A DNA stretch of 64,000 bases from JAUIET01 sp045105115 (GCA_045105115.1 JBGCDE010000054.1:1-64000), one strand, 5' to 3'. Counted from the stretch's first letter, positions 7,707 through 15,902 are shown. Numbers and translations: made by a program. Notes: generated from the letters alone by a model not told the origin.

Positions 7707-8012
7707 ATGGCAAAGGCATCTATGATTGCGCGAGAGAAGAAGCGCAAGAAGACAGTTGAAAAGTACGCTGCAAAGCGCGCTGCGCTGAAGGCAATCCTGA
7801 AAAACCCACAGTCGACTGACGAAGAAATGTGGGAAGCGCAAATTGGCATGCAGAAACTGCCACGTAACGCCAGCCCAAGCAGAGGCGTTCGTCGCTGTCA
7901 GATTACTGGCCGACCGCACGGTGTTTACCGCAAGTTCGGATTGTGTCGAAACAAATTACGCGAGCACGCCATGGCTGGGGACATTCCTGGTTTGGTCAAG
8001 GCCAGCTGGTAA
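7707..8012 (+). CDS. rpsN: 30S ribosomal protein S14 (long, zinc-free form)
   Basis: S14 belongs to the small-subunit head. The 101-residue product is the long form, starting MAKASMIAREKKRKKTVEKY. It carries RCQITGRPHGVYRKFGLCRN near the end, with no paired CxxC zinc motifs as found in the short form. Position between rplE and rpsH is canonical. Confidence 0.98.
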   Translation: MAKASMIAREKKRKKTVEKYAAKRAALKAILKNPQSTDEEMWEAQIGMQKLPRNASPSRGVRRCQITGRPHGVYRKFGLCRNKLREHAMAGDIPGLVKASW

Positions 8013-8041
8013 ACGGCTAGAGAGCCAAGCGGAGAACAGTT

Positions 8042-8440
8042 ATGAGTATGCAAGACCCTATAGCCGATATGCTGACGCGAATACGCAACGCGCAGATGGC
8101 TGCCAAAGTATCAGTGGCGATGCCATCGTCAAAGATCAAAGCAGCTGTGGCCAAAGTGTTGCAGGATGAAGGTTATATCAATGATTTTGCAGTGGCCGAA
8201 TCAGAAGGTAACAAAGCGGAATTAACCATTGGTTTGAAATATCACCAGGGTAAGTCGGTTATTTCCGAGATAGACCGGGCAAGTCGCCCTGGCCTTCGGG
8301 TGTATTCAGGTAAAGATTCTATTCCGTCAATTCGTGGCGGTTTGGGTGTAGCGATTGTATCTACCAGTAAAGGTGTGATGACTGATCGTGCGGCACGCAA
8401 TGCCGGTATTGGTGGTGAGGTACTGTGCACCGTTTTCTAA
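8042..8440 (+). CDS. rpsH: 30S ribosomal protein S8
   Basis: S8 is a primary 16S rRNA binder and in E. coli the repressor of the spc operon. The 132-residue product starts MSMQDPIADMLTRIRNAQ and ends with the conserved GVMTDRAARNAGIGGEVLC. ATG 8042 follows AGCGGAG. Whether this operon has an S8 site near rplE was not resolved by eye. Confidence 0.98.
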   Translation: MSMQDPIADMLTRIRNAQMAAKVSVAMPSSKIKAAVAKVLQDEGYINDFAVAESEGNKAELTIGLKYHQGKSVISEIDRASRPGLRVYSGKDSIPSIRGGLGVAIVSTSKGVMTDRAARNAGIGGEVLCTVF

Positions 8441-8474
8441 AAACGGCCACAGTAATGTTGAAAGCGAGAGAGCA

Positions 8475-9008
8475 ATGTCCAGAGTAGCAAATAATCCAGT
8501 AACGCTGCCGAAAGGTGTAGAAGTGAACCTGGATGACACACAGATCTCTGTGAAAGGCAGTAAAGGCAGTCTGCAGCTGACGATCAATCCTTTGGTTAAG
8601 ATTGCTCAGGAAGATGGAAGCCTGACCTTCGCGGCGAAAGACGATGCGCGTGCGTCCAAGGCGATGGCTGGCACCTTCCGTTCATTAGTGAACAACATGG
8701 TTGTTGGTGTAGTAGACGGTTTTCAGAAGAAGCTGCAGTTGAACGGTGTTGGTTATCGAGCCAATGCACAAGGCAAGAAGCTGAATCTTGTGCTGGGTTT
8801 TTCGCATCCGATCGATTACGAACTGCCAGAAGGCGTTAGTGCGGAAACGCCTAGCCAGACAGAGATTGTATTAAGTTCAATCGACAAGCAATTGTTGGGG
8901 CAGGCGGCTGCAGAAATTCGTGCATTCCGTCCACCAGAGCCATATAAGGGCAAAGGTGTTCGTTACGCTGATGAGCATGTGCGGCGTAAAGAAGCCAAGA
9001 AAAAGTAA
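8475..9008 (+). CDS. rplF: 50S ribosomal protein L6
   Basis: L6 lies near the factor-binding site of the large subunit. ATG 8475 (MSRVANNPVTLPKGVEV) follows GCGAGAGAG and gives 177 residues, exactly the family length. The frame is open further upstream to 8388, inside rpsH, but that part is not L6-like. The C-terminal motif EPYKGKGVRYADEHVRRKEAK is complete. Confidence 0.97.
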   Translation: MSRVANNPVTLPKGVEVNLDDTQISVKGSKGSLQLTINPLVKIAQEDGSLTFAAKDDARASKAMAGTFRSLVNNMVVGVVDGFQKKLQLNGVGYRANAQGKKLNLVLGFSHPIDYELPEGVSAETPSQTEIVLSSIDKQLLGQAAAEIRAFRPPEPYKGKGVRYADEHVRRKEAKKK

Positions 9009-9074
9009 CAGGTAAAAGACAGACCTAACGCAGAGCCCGTCATTTTTATGGGCAACAGGTAAACGAGTAAGACA

Positions 9075-9425
9075 ATGAGTGTAAAGAACGATTCCAGACT
9101 TCGCCGCGCAAAGCGTGGGCGAGCTCATATCCGAAAGCTGGATGTAAGCCGTCTTAGCGTGCATCGTACTCCTCGGCATATGTACGCCCAGGTGTTCACG
9201 GCTAAAGGTGACAAGGTGTTGGCCAGTGCATCAACACTCGACAAAGATCTCAAGCTGGATAAAACCGGCAATGTGAGTGCGGCTGAGGCGGTTGGCAAGT
9301 TGATTGCTGAGCGCGCGAAGAGTGCGGGCATTGAAAAGGTTGCATTTGATCGCGGCGGGTACAAATACCACGGTCGTGTTAAGGCGTTGGCGGATTCGGC
9401 GCGCGAAAACGGACTGGATTTCTAA
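9075..9425 (+). CDS. rplR: 50S ribosomal protein L18
   Basis: L18 binds 5S rRNA together with L5. The 116-residue product has the N-terminal basic part and LSVHRTPRHMYAQV, and ends with the family motif FDRGGYKYHGRVKALADSAR. The 66-bp gap after rplF holds a small hairpin around 9034-9052 (GCCCGT/ATGGGC) with no clear role. Confidence 0.98.
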   Translation: MSVKNDSRLRRAKRGRAHIRKLDVSRLSVHRTPRHMYAQVFTAKGDKVLASASTLDKDLKLDKTGNVSAAEAVGKLIAERAKSAGIEKVAFDRGGYKYHGRVKALADSARENGLDF

Positions 9426-9459
9426 GGGCGCGTTGGCGTTCTGACTAAAGGGTTAAGTA

Positions 9460-9969
9460 ATGGCATTTTTAGACGCGAAAGACAAAAACGGCGAAGGCTT
9501 GCAAGAAAAGCTGGTTCAGGTGAACCGGGTTGCAAAAGTCGTAAAAGGTGGCCGAATCTTCGGTTTCACCGCGTTAACCGTGGTTGGCGACGGCAATGGC
9601 CGTGTTGGTTATGGTCGTGGCAAGGCTCGTGAAGTGCCAGTCGCTATTCAAAAAGCGATGGAAGCGGCACGTCGTAATATGATTGACGTAGATTTGAATG
9701 GCAGCACTATTCAGTATGCGATCAAAGCGCGGCATGGTGCGTCAAAAGTGTATATGCAGCCAGCTTCTGAAGGTACTGGCGTTATCGCCGGTGGCGCGAT
9801 GCGTGCGGTTCTGGAATTGGCGGGTGTGCACAATGTATTGGCCAAGTGTTATGGCTCAACGAACCCGGTAAACGTTGTTCGTGCAACCTTTGAAGGATTG
9901 AAGTCTATGCGTTCGCCAGATGAAGTGGCGGCCAAGCGTGGCAAATCCGTTGAAGACATTCTGAATTAA
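9460..9969 (+). CDS. rpsE: 30S ribosomal protein S5
   Basis: S5 is important for decoding accuracy and is the site of spectinomycin-resistance changes. The 169-residue product contains the N-terminal dsRNA-binding fold with VVKGGRIFGFTALTVVGDG and the GYGRGKAREVP loop. The C-terminal half holds the motif AKCYGSTNPVNVVRATFEGL. Length is normal. Confidence 0.98.
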   Translation: MAFLDAKDKNGEGLQEKLVQVNRVAKVVKGGRIFGFTALTVVGDGNGRVGYGRGKAREVPVAIQKAMEAARRNMIDVDLNGSTIQYAIKARHGASKVYMQPASEGTGVIAGGAMRAVLELAGVHNVLAKCYGSTNPVNVVRATFEGLKSMRSPDEVAAKRGKSVEDILN

Positions 9970-9983
9970 GCCCGGTAATCGAG

Positions 9984-10175
9984 ATGGCAGATTCAAACAT
10001 GATTAAAGTAACGCTGGTGAAAAGCACCAATGGGCGAATTAAGTCACACAGAGCGTGTGTGGCCGGACTTGGTCTGAGACGCATCGGACACAGTGTGGAA
10101 GTTCAAGACACTGCGGCCAATCGCGGCATGATTAATAAAGCAATCTATTTGCTAAAAGTGGAAGAGAGCGCGTAA
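9984..10175 (+). CDS. rpmD: 50S ribosomal protein L30
   Basis: L30 is a small large-subunit protein. The 63-residue product reads MADSNMIKVTLVKSTNGRIK and contains HRACVAGLGLRRIGHSVEVQ; the family usually has about 59 residues. A start at the internal ATG (9999) would give 58, but 9984 has the better upstream GGTAATCGAG. The stop TAA shares its last base with the rplO ATG. Confidence 0.96.
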   Translation: MADSNMIKVTLVKSTNGRIKSHRACVAGLGLRRIGHSVEVQDTAANRGMINKAIYLLKVEESA

Positions 10176-10630
10176 TGGCTGAAGCAGAAGACAGAATGCG
10201 ATTAAATTCGATGAGCTCCGCACCCGGCCACAAAAAAGCGGCCAAGCGTGTTGGGCGTGGTATTGGCAGTGGTTCAGGCAAAACCTGTGGCCGCGGTCAC
10301 AAAGGTCAAAAGTCTCGTTCCGGTGGTAATGTACGGCCAGGATTCGAGGGTGGCCAGATGCCACTGCAAAAACGTTTGCCTAAATACGGCTTTACGTCTC
10401 GAATGGCGCGAACTACTGCAGAGGTTCGCTTGTCAGAGTTAAATGCAGTGACTGCGGATGTAGTAACTCTGCAAGCACTCAAAGATGCTGACTTGATCAA
10501 TGACAACATGCTTAGAGCAAAAGTATTTTTGTCGGGCGAGCTCAACAAGGCAGTTAAACTTCAAGGTATCGCAGTCACCAAAGGTGCGCGCGAGGCCATA
10601 GAAAAAGCGGGCGGCTCGATAGAGAGCTGA
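10175..10630 (+). CDS. rplO: 50S ribosomal protein L15
   Basis: L15 is a late-assembly 23S rRNA binder. The product contains GHKKAAKRVGRGIGSGSGKT, RGHKGQKSRSGG and FEGGQMPLQKRLPKYGF, all typical. ATG 10175 gives 151 residues and lies behind GAAGAGAG in a TAATG overlap with rpmD. ATG 10196 (MRLNSMSSAPG) would match the usual start and 144-residue length but has a weaker ribosome site. The upstream start is preferred with moderate certainty. Confidence 0.95.
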   Translation: MAEAEDRMRLNSMSSAPGHKKAAKRVGRGIGSGSGKTCGRGHKGQKSRSGGNVRPGFEGGQMPLQKRLPKYGFTSRMARTTAEVRLSELNAVTADVVTLQALKDADLINDNMLRAKVFLSGELNKAVKLQGIAVTKGAREAIEKAGGSIES

Positions 10631-10634
10631 TACC

Positions 10635-11957
10635 ATGGCAAAGAAAGGCGCACAACAAAATGTCCCTAATCAAGCTGGCCTCGGCGAGCTGTGGGCACGT
10701 GTGCGCTTTTTGTTTATGGCGATCATTGTTTACCGTATCGGTACGCACATTCCTGTACCGGGTATTAACCCCGACCAGCTAGAAGCACTGTTTAACCAGA
10801 ACCAGGGTACGATCATTGGCTTGGCCAATATGTTCTCCGGTGGTGCGCTTGAGCGTATGAGTATTCTTGCGCTGGGAATCATGCCTTACATCTCAGCGTC
10901 TATCATCATGCAGTTGATGACTGCAGTAACACCTTCACTGGAAGCGCTGAAGAAGGAAGGTGAGGCAGGCCGACGTAAAATTACGCAGTACACGCGTTAC
11001 GGCACGGTGTTGCTCGCATTGATTCAGGGCACCGGCATGTCAGTAGGTATGGCTGGCCAGGGTTTGGCGTTTGCGCCTGGATTTACGTTCTACTTTGTGT
11101 CGATCACCTCACTAGTCACTGGTGCGGTGTTTATGATGTGGCTTGGTGAGCAGATCACCGAACGCGGTATAGGTAACGGCATATCAATGCTGATCTTCGC
11201 AGGTATTGTCGCAGGCTTGCCTAGTGCCATCGGTCAATCATTGGAACAAGCGCGTCAAGGCGAGCTAAGCATTCTTGTGTTGCTTGGTATATTGGTTATT
11301 GCGATTGGCGTTATTTACCTGATAGTTCGAATTGAGCGCGGGCAGCGGCGTATTACGATTAACTACGCTAAACGTCAGCAAGGCCGGCGTATGATGCAGG
11401 CGCAAAGCAGCCATCTGCCGCTTAAGGTCAATATGTCTGGCGTGATCCCGGCTATTTTTGCCTCCAGTATCTTGTTATTCCCTGCTTCGTTGGCTCAATG
11501 GTTTGGTCAGTCGGCCAGCGATATGGATTGGCTGCAAGAATTTGCACTGGTGATCGGGCCAGGCCAGCCGCTGAACATTATTTTGTTCACGGCACTGATT
11601 ATCTTTTTCTGCTTCTTCTACACAGCCTTGATGTTTAACCCGACTGATGTAGCAGATAACCTGAAGCGCTCCGGCGCCTTCTTGCCTGGTATTCGCCCTG
11701 GTGCTCAAACGGCGACTTATATAGACAACGTACTAACTCGCCTGACCCTGTTTGGTTCGATTTATATGGCCATGGTGTGCTTGCTACCCCAATTTCTGGT
11801 GGTGTTCTGGAACGTACCGTTTTATCTGGGCGGCACCTCATTATTGATTGTTGTGGTTGTGTTAATGGACTTTATGTCTCAGGTTCAGTCACATTTGATG
11901 TCAACGCAGTACGAGTCGTTGATGAAAAAGAGCAATATGAAGACGTTTGGCCGGTAA
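10635..11957 (+). CDS. secY: Preprotein translocase subunit SecY
   Basis: SecY is the channel of the inner-membrane Sec translocon with SecE and SecG. The 440-residue product has ten hydrophobic segments and the motifs GTHIPVPGINPDQL, FSGGALERMSILALGIMPYI (plug and TM2 region) and NRRTI-like GQRRITINYAKRQQG before TM6. The end, MSTQYESLMKKSNMKTFGR, fits the cytosolic tail. Four bases after rplO, as in the spc operon elsewhere. Confidence 0.98.
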   Translation: MAKKGAQQNVPNQAGLGELWARVRFLFMAIIVYRIGTHIPVPGINPDQLEALFNQNQGTIIGLANMFSGGALERMSILALGIMPYISASIIMQLMTAVTPSLEALKKEGEAGRRKITQYTRYGTVLLALIQGTGMSVGMAGQGLAFAPGFTFYFVSITSLVTGAVFMMWLGEQITERGIGNGISMLIFAGIVAGLPSAIGQSLEQARQGELSILVLLGILVIAIGVIYLIVRIERGQRRITINYAKRQQGRRMMQAQSSHLPLKVNMSGVIPAIFASSILLFPASLAQWFGQSASDMDWLQEFALVIGPGQPLNIILFTALIIFFCFFYTALMFNPTDVADNLKRSGAFLPGIRPGAQTATYIDNVLTRLTLFGSIYMAMVCLLPQFLVVFWNVPFYLGGTSLLIVVVVLMDFMSQVQSHLMSTQYESLMKKSNMKTFGR

Positions 11958-11982
11958 CGGCGGAACTTGATAGGTAAGTAAA

Positions 11983-12099
11983 ATGAAAGTTAGAGCATCA
12001 GTTAAGAAGATTTGCCGTAATTGCAAAGTAGTACGACGCAAAGGTGTTGTGCGGGTGATTTGCAAGGCAGAGCCACGTCATAAGCAACGACAAGGCTGA
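11983..12099 (+). CDS. rpmJ: 50S ribosomal protein L36
   Basis: A 38-residue protein, MKVRASVKKICRNCKVVRRK followed by GVVRVICKAEPRHKQRQG. Cys11, Cys14, Cys27 and His33 are the zinc ligands, so this is the zinc-binding form of L36. It lies 25 bp after secY, the usual end of the spc operon. The start ATG follows AGGTAAGTAAA. Confidence 0.97.
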   Translation: MKVRASVKKICRNCKVVRRKGVVRVICKAEPRHKQRQG

Positions 12100-12123
12100 T
12101 TCAGCGTTGACTATCGATTGTTG

Positions 12124-12152
12124 TTGATAGATCAATAGTTTAGAGATACTAT
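12124..12152 (+). promoter_or_regulatory. Candidate promoter of the alpha operon
   Basis: TTGATA (12124-12129) and TACTAT (12147-12152) are 17 bases apart in the 117-bp gap before rpsM. The leader that follows contains a GGCT/AGCC hairpin (12168-12179). Whether it folds into an S4-binding pseudoknot as in E. coli cannot be decided by eye. Confidence 0.6.
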
Positions 12153-12216
12153 ATCGCGCCTTTTTTTGGCTAATAAGCCAATAAACAGCGCATAACCAGA
12201 ACATTGGAGTAAACGT

Positions 12217-12573
12217 ATGGCACGTATTGGCGGTGTCAACATTCCGGATCATAAACACGCAGTGATTTCACTGACGTACATCTTTGGCATTGGTCGCACA
12301 ACCGCCAAGCAGCTGTGTGCATCCGCCGGAATTGATCAGCAAACCAAGATATCAGACCTGACAGAAGGCGATATGGACAATTTGCGCCAGTCTATTTCAG
12401 CGCTCACGGTTGAAGGTGATCTGCGTCGTGAGGTGTCAATGAACATCAAGCGTCTGCTGGATTTGGGTTGCTACCGAGGCTTGCGGCACCGTAAAAGCTT
12501 GCCGCTTCGTGGTCAGCGTACCAAGACGAATGCGCGAACGCGCAAAGGCCCACGTAAGCCAATCCGTAAATAG
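12217..12573 (+). CDS. rpsM: 30S ribosomal protein S13
   Basis: S13 forms the head bridge to the large subunit and contacts P-site tRNA. The 118-residue product starts MARIGGVNIPDHKHAVISLT and carries GLRHRKSLPLRGQRTKTNAR, ending in the basic tail RKGPRKPIRK. First gene of the alpha operon. Confidence 0.98.
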   Translation: MARIGGVNIPDHKHAVISLTYIFGIGRTTAKQLCASAGIDQQTKISDLTEGDMDNLRQSISALTVEGDLRREVSMNIKRLLDLGCYRGLRHRKSLPLRGQRTKTNARTRKGPRKPIRK

Positions 12574-12619
12574 CGCCCGCATTCGCAGCGTAGAGACGAG
12601 TTAACCAAGAAGGTAAATC

Positions 12620-13012
12620 ATGGCCAAGCCATCCGCAAAAGGTACTAAGAAGAAGGTCAAAAAGACAGTGGCCGACGGAATTGCGCATATCCACGCGTCA
12701 TTCAACAACACCATTGTTACGATCACGGACCGACAGGGCAACGCCTTAAGCTGGGCAACCTCGGGTGGTTCCGGTTTTCGTGGCTCACGTAAAAGCACAC
12801 CGTTTGCCGCACAGGTTGCTGCAGAGCGTGCCGGCACAGCGGCACAAGAATACGGTTTGCAGAACCTTGATGTACGAGTTAAAGGTCCAGGACCTGGCCG
12901 TGAGTCGGCTATTCGTGCACTGAATAATTGCGGTTACACCATAAGCAACATTGAGGATGTAACACCAATTCCACACAACGGCTGCCGTCCGCCGAAAAAG
13001 CGTCGCGTTTAG
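12620..13012 (+). CDS. rpsK: 30S ribosomal protein S11
   Basis: S11 forms part of the platform at the mRNA exit. The 130-residue product contains GIAHIHASFNNTIVTITDRQ, the GGSGFRGSRKSTPFAAQ stretch and the invariant end HNGCRPPKKRRV. Canonical position between rpsM and rpsD. Confidence 0.98.
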   Translation: MAKPSAKGTKKKVKKTVADGIAHIHASFNNTIVTITDRQGNALSWATSGGSGFRGSRKSTPFAAQVAAERAGTAAQEYGLQNLDVRVKGPGPGRESAIRALNNCGYTISNIEDVTPIPHNGCRPPKKRRV

Positions 13013-13026
13013 GGAGTAATTAAAGA

Positions 13027-13647
13027 ATGGCCAGATATTTAGGACCTACCTGTAAGCTCTCACGTCGTGAAGGAACCGATCTGTTCCTGAAGAGCGGCGT
13101 GCGCCCGATTGATGCCAAGTGCAAAATTGAAACAGCACCTGGTCAACACGGTATTCGCCGCGGTCGATTGTCAGACTACGGTGTTCAGTTACGTGAGAAA
13201 CAGAAAGTGCGTCGTTTGTACGGCGTGTTGGAAAAGCAATTTCGCAACTACTACAAGAAAGCCGCACGACAGAAAGGTGCAACAGGCGAAAACTTGCTGC
13301 AGTTGCTGGAGACGCGGTTAGACAATGTAGTGTATCGAATGGGTTATGGCTCAACGCGTTCAGAAGCGCGTCAACTGGTTGCTCATAAATCCATTATGGT
13401 GAATGGCCAAGCCGTAAATATCGCGTCTTATACGGTAGCGGCTGGCGACGTAGTCTCTGTTCGTGAGAAGTCTCAGAAGCAACTGCGAGTTCAGTCTGCT
13501 TTGGCATTAGCCGCACAGCGTGGCGAGCCAGACTGGGTTGAAATGGATGCCAGCAAAATGTCTGGTACCTTCAAGCGCGTACCAGAGCGTGATGATCTGC
13601 CACCAGAAATCAACGAAAACCTTATTGTCGAGCTGTACTCGAAGTAA
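13027..13647 (+). CDS. rpsD: 30S ribosomal protein S4
   Basis: S4 nucleates assembly of the 30S body and in E. coli represses the alpha operon. The 206-residue product starts MARYLGPTCKLSRREGTDL, has the S4 RNA-binding domain LETRLDNVVYRMGYGSTRSE and ends ENLIVELYSK. The zinc cluster of some S4 forms is absent. Confidence 0.98.
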   Translation: MARYLGPTCKLSRREGTDLFLKSGVRPIDAKCKIETAPGQHGIRRGRLSDYGVQLREKQKVRRLYGVLEKQFRNYYKKAARQKGATGENLLQLLETRLDNVVYRMGYGSTRSEARQLVAHKSIMVNGQAVNIASYTVAAGDVVSVREKSQKQLRVQSALALAAQRGEPDWVEMDASKMSGTFKRVPERDDLPPEINENLIVELYSK

Positions 13648-13699
13648 GTAGCGTTTACGCAATACAAGCCCCATTGGAATTAGTGCAACAGGTGTTCAT

Positions 13700-14704
13700 A
13701 TGCAAAGTGCCGTAACGGAATTTTTAACCCCACGCGTCATTGATGTGCAGGACGTTAGCGAAACACAGGCAAAAGTTGTACTTGAGCCTCTGGAGCGCGG
13801 TTTTGGTCACACTCTAGGCAGTGCGCTACGACGCATTCTATTGTCGTCTATGCCGGGCTGCGCCATCACTGAAGTCGACATCGACGGTGTGCTGCATGAA
13901 TACAGCACCATGGAAGGCGTGCAAGAAGACGTTATCGATATTTTGCTTAACATCAAGGGCATAGCCATCCAGATGGAAGGCAAAGATTCCGCCACGCTAA
14001 CCTTAAATAAAGTCGGTCCTTGTACCGTGACGGCTGGCGACTTGCAGCTTGAAGCGGATGTTGAAGTTAAAAATCCTGAGCATGTGATTGCTCAACTAAA
14101 CGACAACGGCACACTAAACATGCGTCTTACGGTTGAAAGTGGTCGTGGCTATGTGCCAGCTGATGCGCGTAACCAAGGCGAAGATGAAACTCGCTCAATA
14201 GGCCGTCTTGTTTTAGACGCCTCATTCAGTCCGGTTCAGCAAGTATCTTATGTTGTTGAAAGCGCTCGAGTAGAGCAACGCACCGACCTGGACAAGCTGG
14301 TTCTTGACCTTCGCACTGACGGAACAATTGATCCTGAAGAAGCAATTCGTCGTGCCGCCACTATTCTGCAGCAGCAACTGGCTGTGTTTGTTGACCTTGA
14401 AAGCGATACGTCTGATGAGCCGCAGGAAGTTGAAGACGCCATTGACCCAATTCTGTTGCGTCCTGTTGATGACTTGGAGCTAACTGTTCGTTCGGCTAAC
14501 TGTCTGAAAGCGGAAAGCATTTACTACATCGGTGATTTAGTTCAGCGCACTGAAGTTGAATTGCTGAAAACACCAAACCTTGGTAAGAAGTCGCTGACTG
14601 AAATTAAGGATGTATTGGCCTCTCGTGGTTTGCAGTTGGGTCTGCGCCTTGAAAGTTGGCCACCTGCAAGCTTGAAGAACGACGAACGCGTTCTGGCTTC
14701 TTAA
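13700..14704 (+). CDS. rpoA: RNA polymerase alpha subunit
   Basis: The alpha subunit dimer scaffolds RNA polymerase and its C-terminal domain binds UP elements and activators. The 334-residue product has the N-terminal assembly domain (GFGHTLGSALRRILLSSMPG) and, after an acidic linker near 240-250, the C-terminal domain SANCLKAESIYYIGDLVQR and TPNLGKKSLTEIKDVL. Length matches gammaproteobacterial RpoA (329-337). Confidence 0.98.
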   Translation: MQSAVTEFLTPRVIDVQDVSETQAKVVLEPLERGFGHTLGSALRRILLSSMPGCAITEVDIDGVLHEYSTMEGVQEDVIDILLNIKGIAIQMEGKDSATLTLNKVGPCTVTAGDLQLEADVEVKNPEHVIAQLNDNGTLNMRLTVESGRGYVPADARNQGEDETRSIGRLVLDASFSPVQQVSYVVESARVEQRTDLDKLVLDLRTDGTIDPEEAIRRAATILQQQLAVFVDLESDTSDEPQEVEDAIDPILLRPVDDLELTVRSANCLKAESIYYIGDLVQRTEVELLKTPNLGKKSLTEIKDVLASRGLQLGLRLESWPPASLKNDERVLAS

Positions 14705-14728
14705 GCATTTATAGAAAGGTAGAAACAC

Positions 14729-15139
14729 ATGCGTCATCGTCAAAGCGGTCGTCAGTTAAACCGCAACAGTTCTCACCGCAAAGCGATGTTCCGTAATATG
14801 ACGGCGTCTTTGGTTGAGCATGAGTTGATTAAAACGACTTTGCCAAAAGCCAAAGAGCTGCGTCGCGTTGCTGAGCCTCTGATTACTCTGGCTAAAGAAG
14901 ATTCGGTTGCGAATCGTCGTTTGGCGTTTGATAGATTGCGTGACAAGAAGGCGGTGGGCAAACTGTTCACTGAGTTGGGTCCGCGGTATGAAACTCGGCC
15001 TGGTGGCTATTTGCGTATTCTGAAGTGCGGCTTGCGTGCTGGAGATGCGGCACCTATGGCTTATGTTGAGTTGGTTGATCGGCCGATTCCTGAAGAGCCG
15101 GATTTTGATGATGCCGATGATGCGGTGGAAGAAGACTAA
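14729..15139 (+). CDS. rplQ: 50S ribosomal protein L17
   Basis: L17 lies near the tunnel exit. The 136-residue product starts MRHRQSGRQLNRNSSHRKAM and contains ETRPGGYLRILKCGLRAGD. It ends in a strongly acidic tail (FDDADDAVEED). Last gene of the alpha operon, with a terminator 25 bp downstream. Confidence 0.98.
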   Translation: MRHRQSGRQLNRNSSHRKAMFRNMTASLVEHELIKTTLPKAKELRRVAEPLITLAKEDSVANRRLAFDRLRDKKAVGKLFTELGPRYETRPGGYLRILKCGLRAGDAAPMAYVELVDRPIPEEPDFDDADDAVEED

Positions 15140-15163
15140 GCGTCTTCTGCTAACGTTCTGAGA

Positions 15164-15193
15164 AGCCCGCCTTGAGTGGGCTTTTTTGTTTTT
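15164..15193 (+). terminator. Rho-independent terminator of the alpha operon
   Basis: Stem AGCCCGC (15164-15170) pairs with GTGGGCT (15176-15182) with one G-U pair and a 5-nt loop, followed directly by TTTTTGTTTTT. It lies 25 bp after rplQ and fits termination of the superoperon. Confidence 0.9.
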
Positions 15194-15227
15194 GACGGTG
15201 GTTTCGTTGAGTTAGTGCCGGTAAGGC

Positions 15228-15372
15228 GTTGAGGAAGCCAGCCCCCTTTTACTTCGTGTCAGCGGCCGCTCCGCGGTACCCTCACTCTCAAAAAAGCCTG
15301 CGCTTCGCTTGTCTTTTTTGTTCCCTCGGCCTGCTTCTTTTACCTACGTAAAAGGGGGCTGACTTCCTCAAC
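15228..15372. repeat. Private-stem repeat, copy 1 (core in plus orientation)
   Basis: Arms 15228-15252 and 15348-15372 form a 25-nt inverted repeat with one mismatch. The enclosed core has TACTTCGTGTCAGCGGCCG, the segment CTCCGCGGTACC, an inner hairpin with stem CAAAAAAG/CTTTTTTG (15289-15296 with 15313-15320) and then CTTCTTTTACCT. The core recurs in copies 2 and 3, but the outer arms are specific to this copy. No credible gene. Confidence 0.9.
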
Positions 15373-15404
15373 TCGCATTGTGCTGCTTAGTTAGTTCTTA
15401 ATTC

Positions 15405-15567
15405 GTGACGCGGCGAATAGTTTACTTCGCTTCGCTCGCTGGCCGGTCCCCGACTCCGAATGGCTGCGCCATACCCTCTTTCCTAAAAATGCCTTTCTGC
15501 GAAAGTCATTTTTACTTTCTCGGCCTTGCTCTTTTACCTTCGCGAAGCAAACTATTCGCCGCGTCAC
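15405..15567. repeat. Private-stem repeat, copy 2 (core in plus orientation)
   Basis: Arms 15405-15423 and 15549-15567 are a perfect 19-bp inverted repeat, extending to 26 with one mismatch (15405-15430/15542-15567). The core is a diverged relative of copies 1 and 3. Its inner stem reads TAAAAATG/CATTTTTA (15484-15491 with 15507-15514): two positions differ from the other copies and both partners have changed together, keeping all eight pairs. Confidence 0.85.
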
Positions 15568-15703
15568 TCTGTTCACGGTGGCGTCTAGTGCTTAGTCTCA
15601 TACTTTTCTTTGTAAAATTGAATCGCTTGACGGAGCTGCGTTAGACAGCATTTTTCCTAGAAGCGTTGATACGCCACGGTGTTTGATCAATGCTAAGTAC
15701 TGA

Positions 15704-15848
15704 GCAAAGCTGCGGCCAGGATTTTCTACGCAGGTAAAAGAAGCGGCTGAGCGGACAAAAAAGACTTTCGCAGAAAGGCTTTTTTGGAAGAGAAGGTACC
15801 GCGGAGCGGCCGTTGACACGAAGTAGAAGGCCCTGGCCGCAGCTTTGC
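15704..15848. repeat. Private-stem repeat, copy 3 (core in minus orientation)
   Basis: Arms 15704-15720 and 15832-15848 form a perfect 17-bp inverted repeat. Read on the minus strand, the core matches copy 1 closely: the TACTTCGTGTCA start, GGCCGCTCCGCGGTACC, inner stem CAAAAAAG/CTTTTTTG (plus-strand 15756-15763 with 15779-15786) and GCTTCTTTTACCT. The arms are unrelated to those of the other copies. It lies 55 bp beyond the 3' end of uvrA. Confidence 0.9.
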
Positions 15849-15902
15849 GCGTCGCCGCACAGTACTGGTTGGTCAGTACGCCCGCGGCTTACCTAATTGG
15901 AA

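Larger units (their letters stand above)
15183..15902. other. Gene-free gap between rplQ and uvrA
   Basis: These 720 bases lie between convergent transcription units and contain the three repeat copies. The spacers between them (15373-15404 and 15568-15703) and 15849-15902 show nothing recognisable apart from a short hairpin GTACTG/CAGTAC near 15862-15879. Short open frames here are palindromic shadows. Confidence 0.7.

Noticed and set aside
15391..15819. Open frames of 60-80 codons in the rplQ-uvrA gap
   Set aside because: They lie across the repeat arms, and the same frames are broken in the sister copies.
15228..15848. CRISPR-like array from three repeated units
   Set aside because: The units are long, differently oriented palindromes with variable arms; there are no short direct repeats with equal spacers and no cas genes.
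15228..15848. Tandem transposon copies (MITE) with terminal inverted repeats
   Set aside because: True MITE copies share their terminal repeats; here the terminal arms differ in each copy and no target-site duplications are evident.
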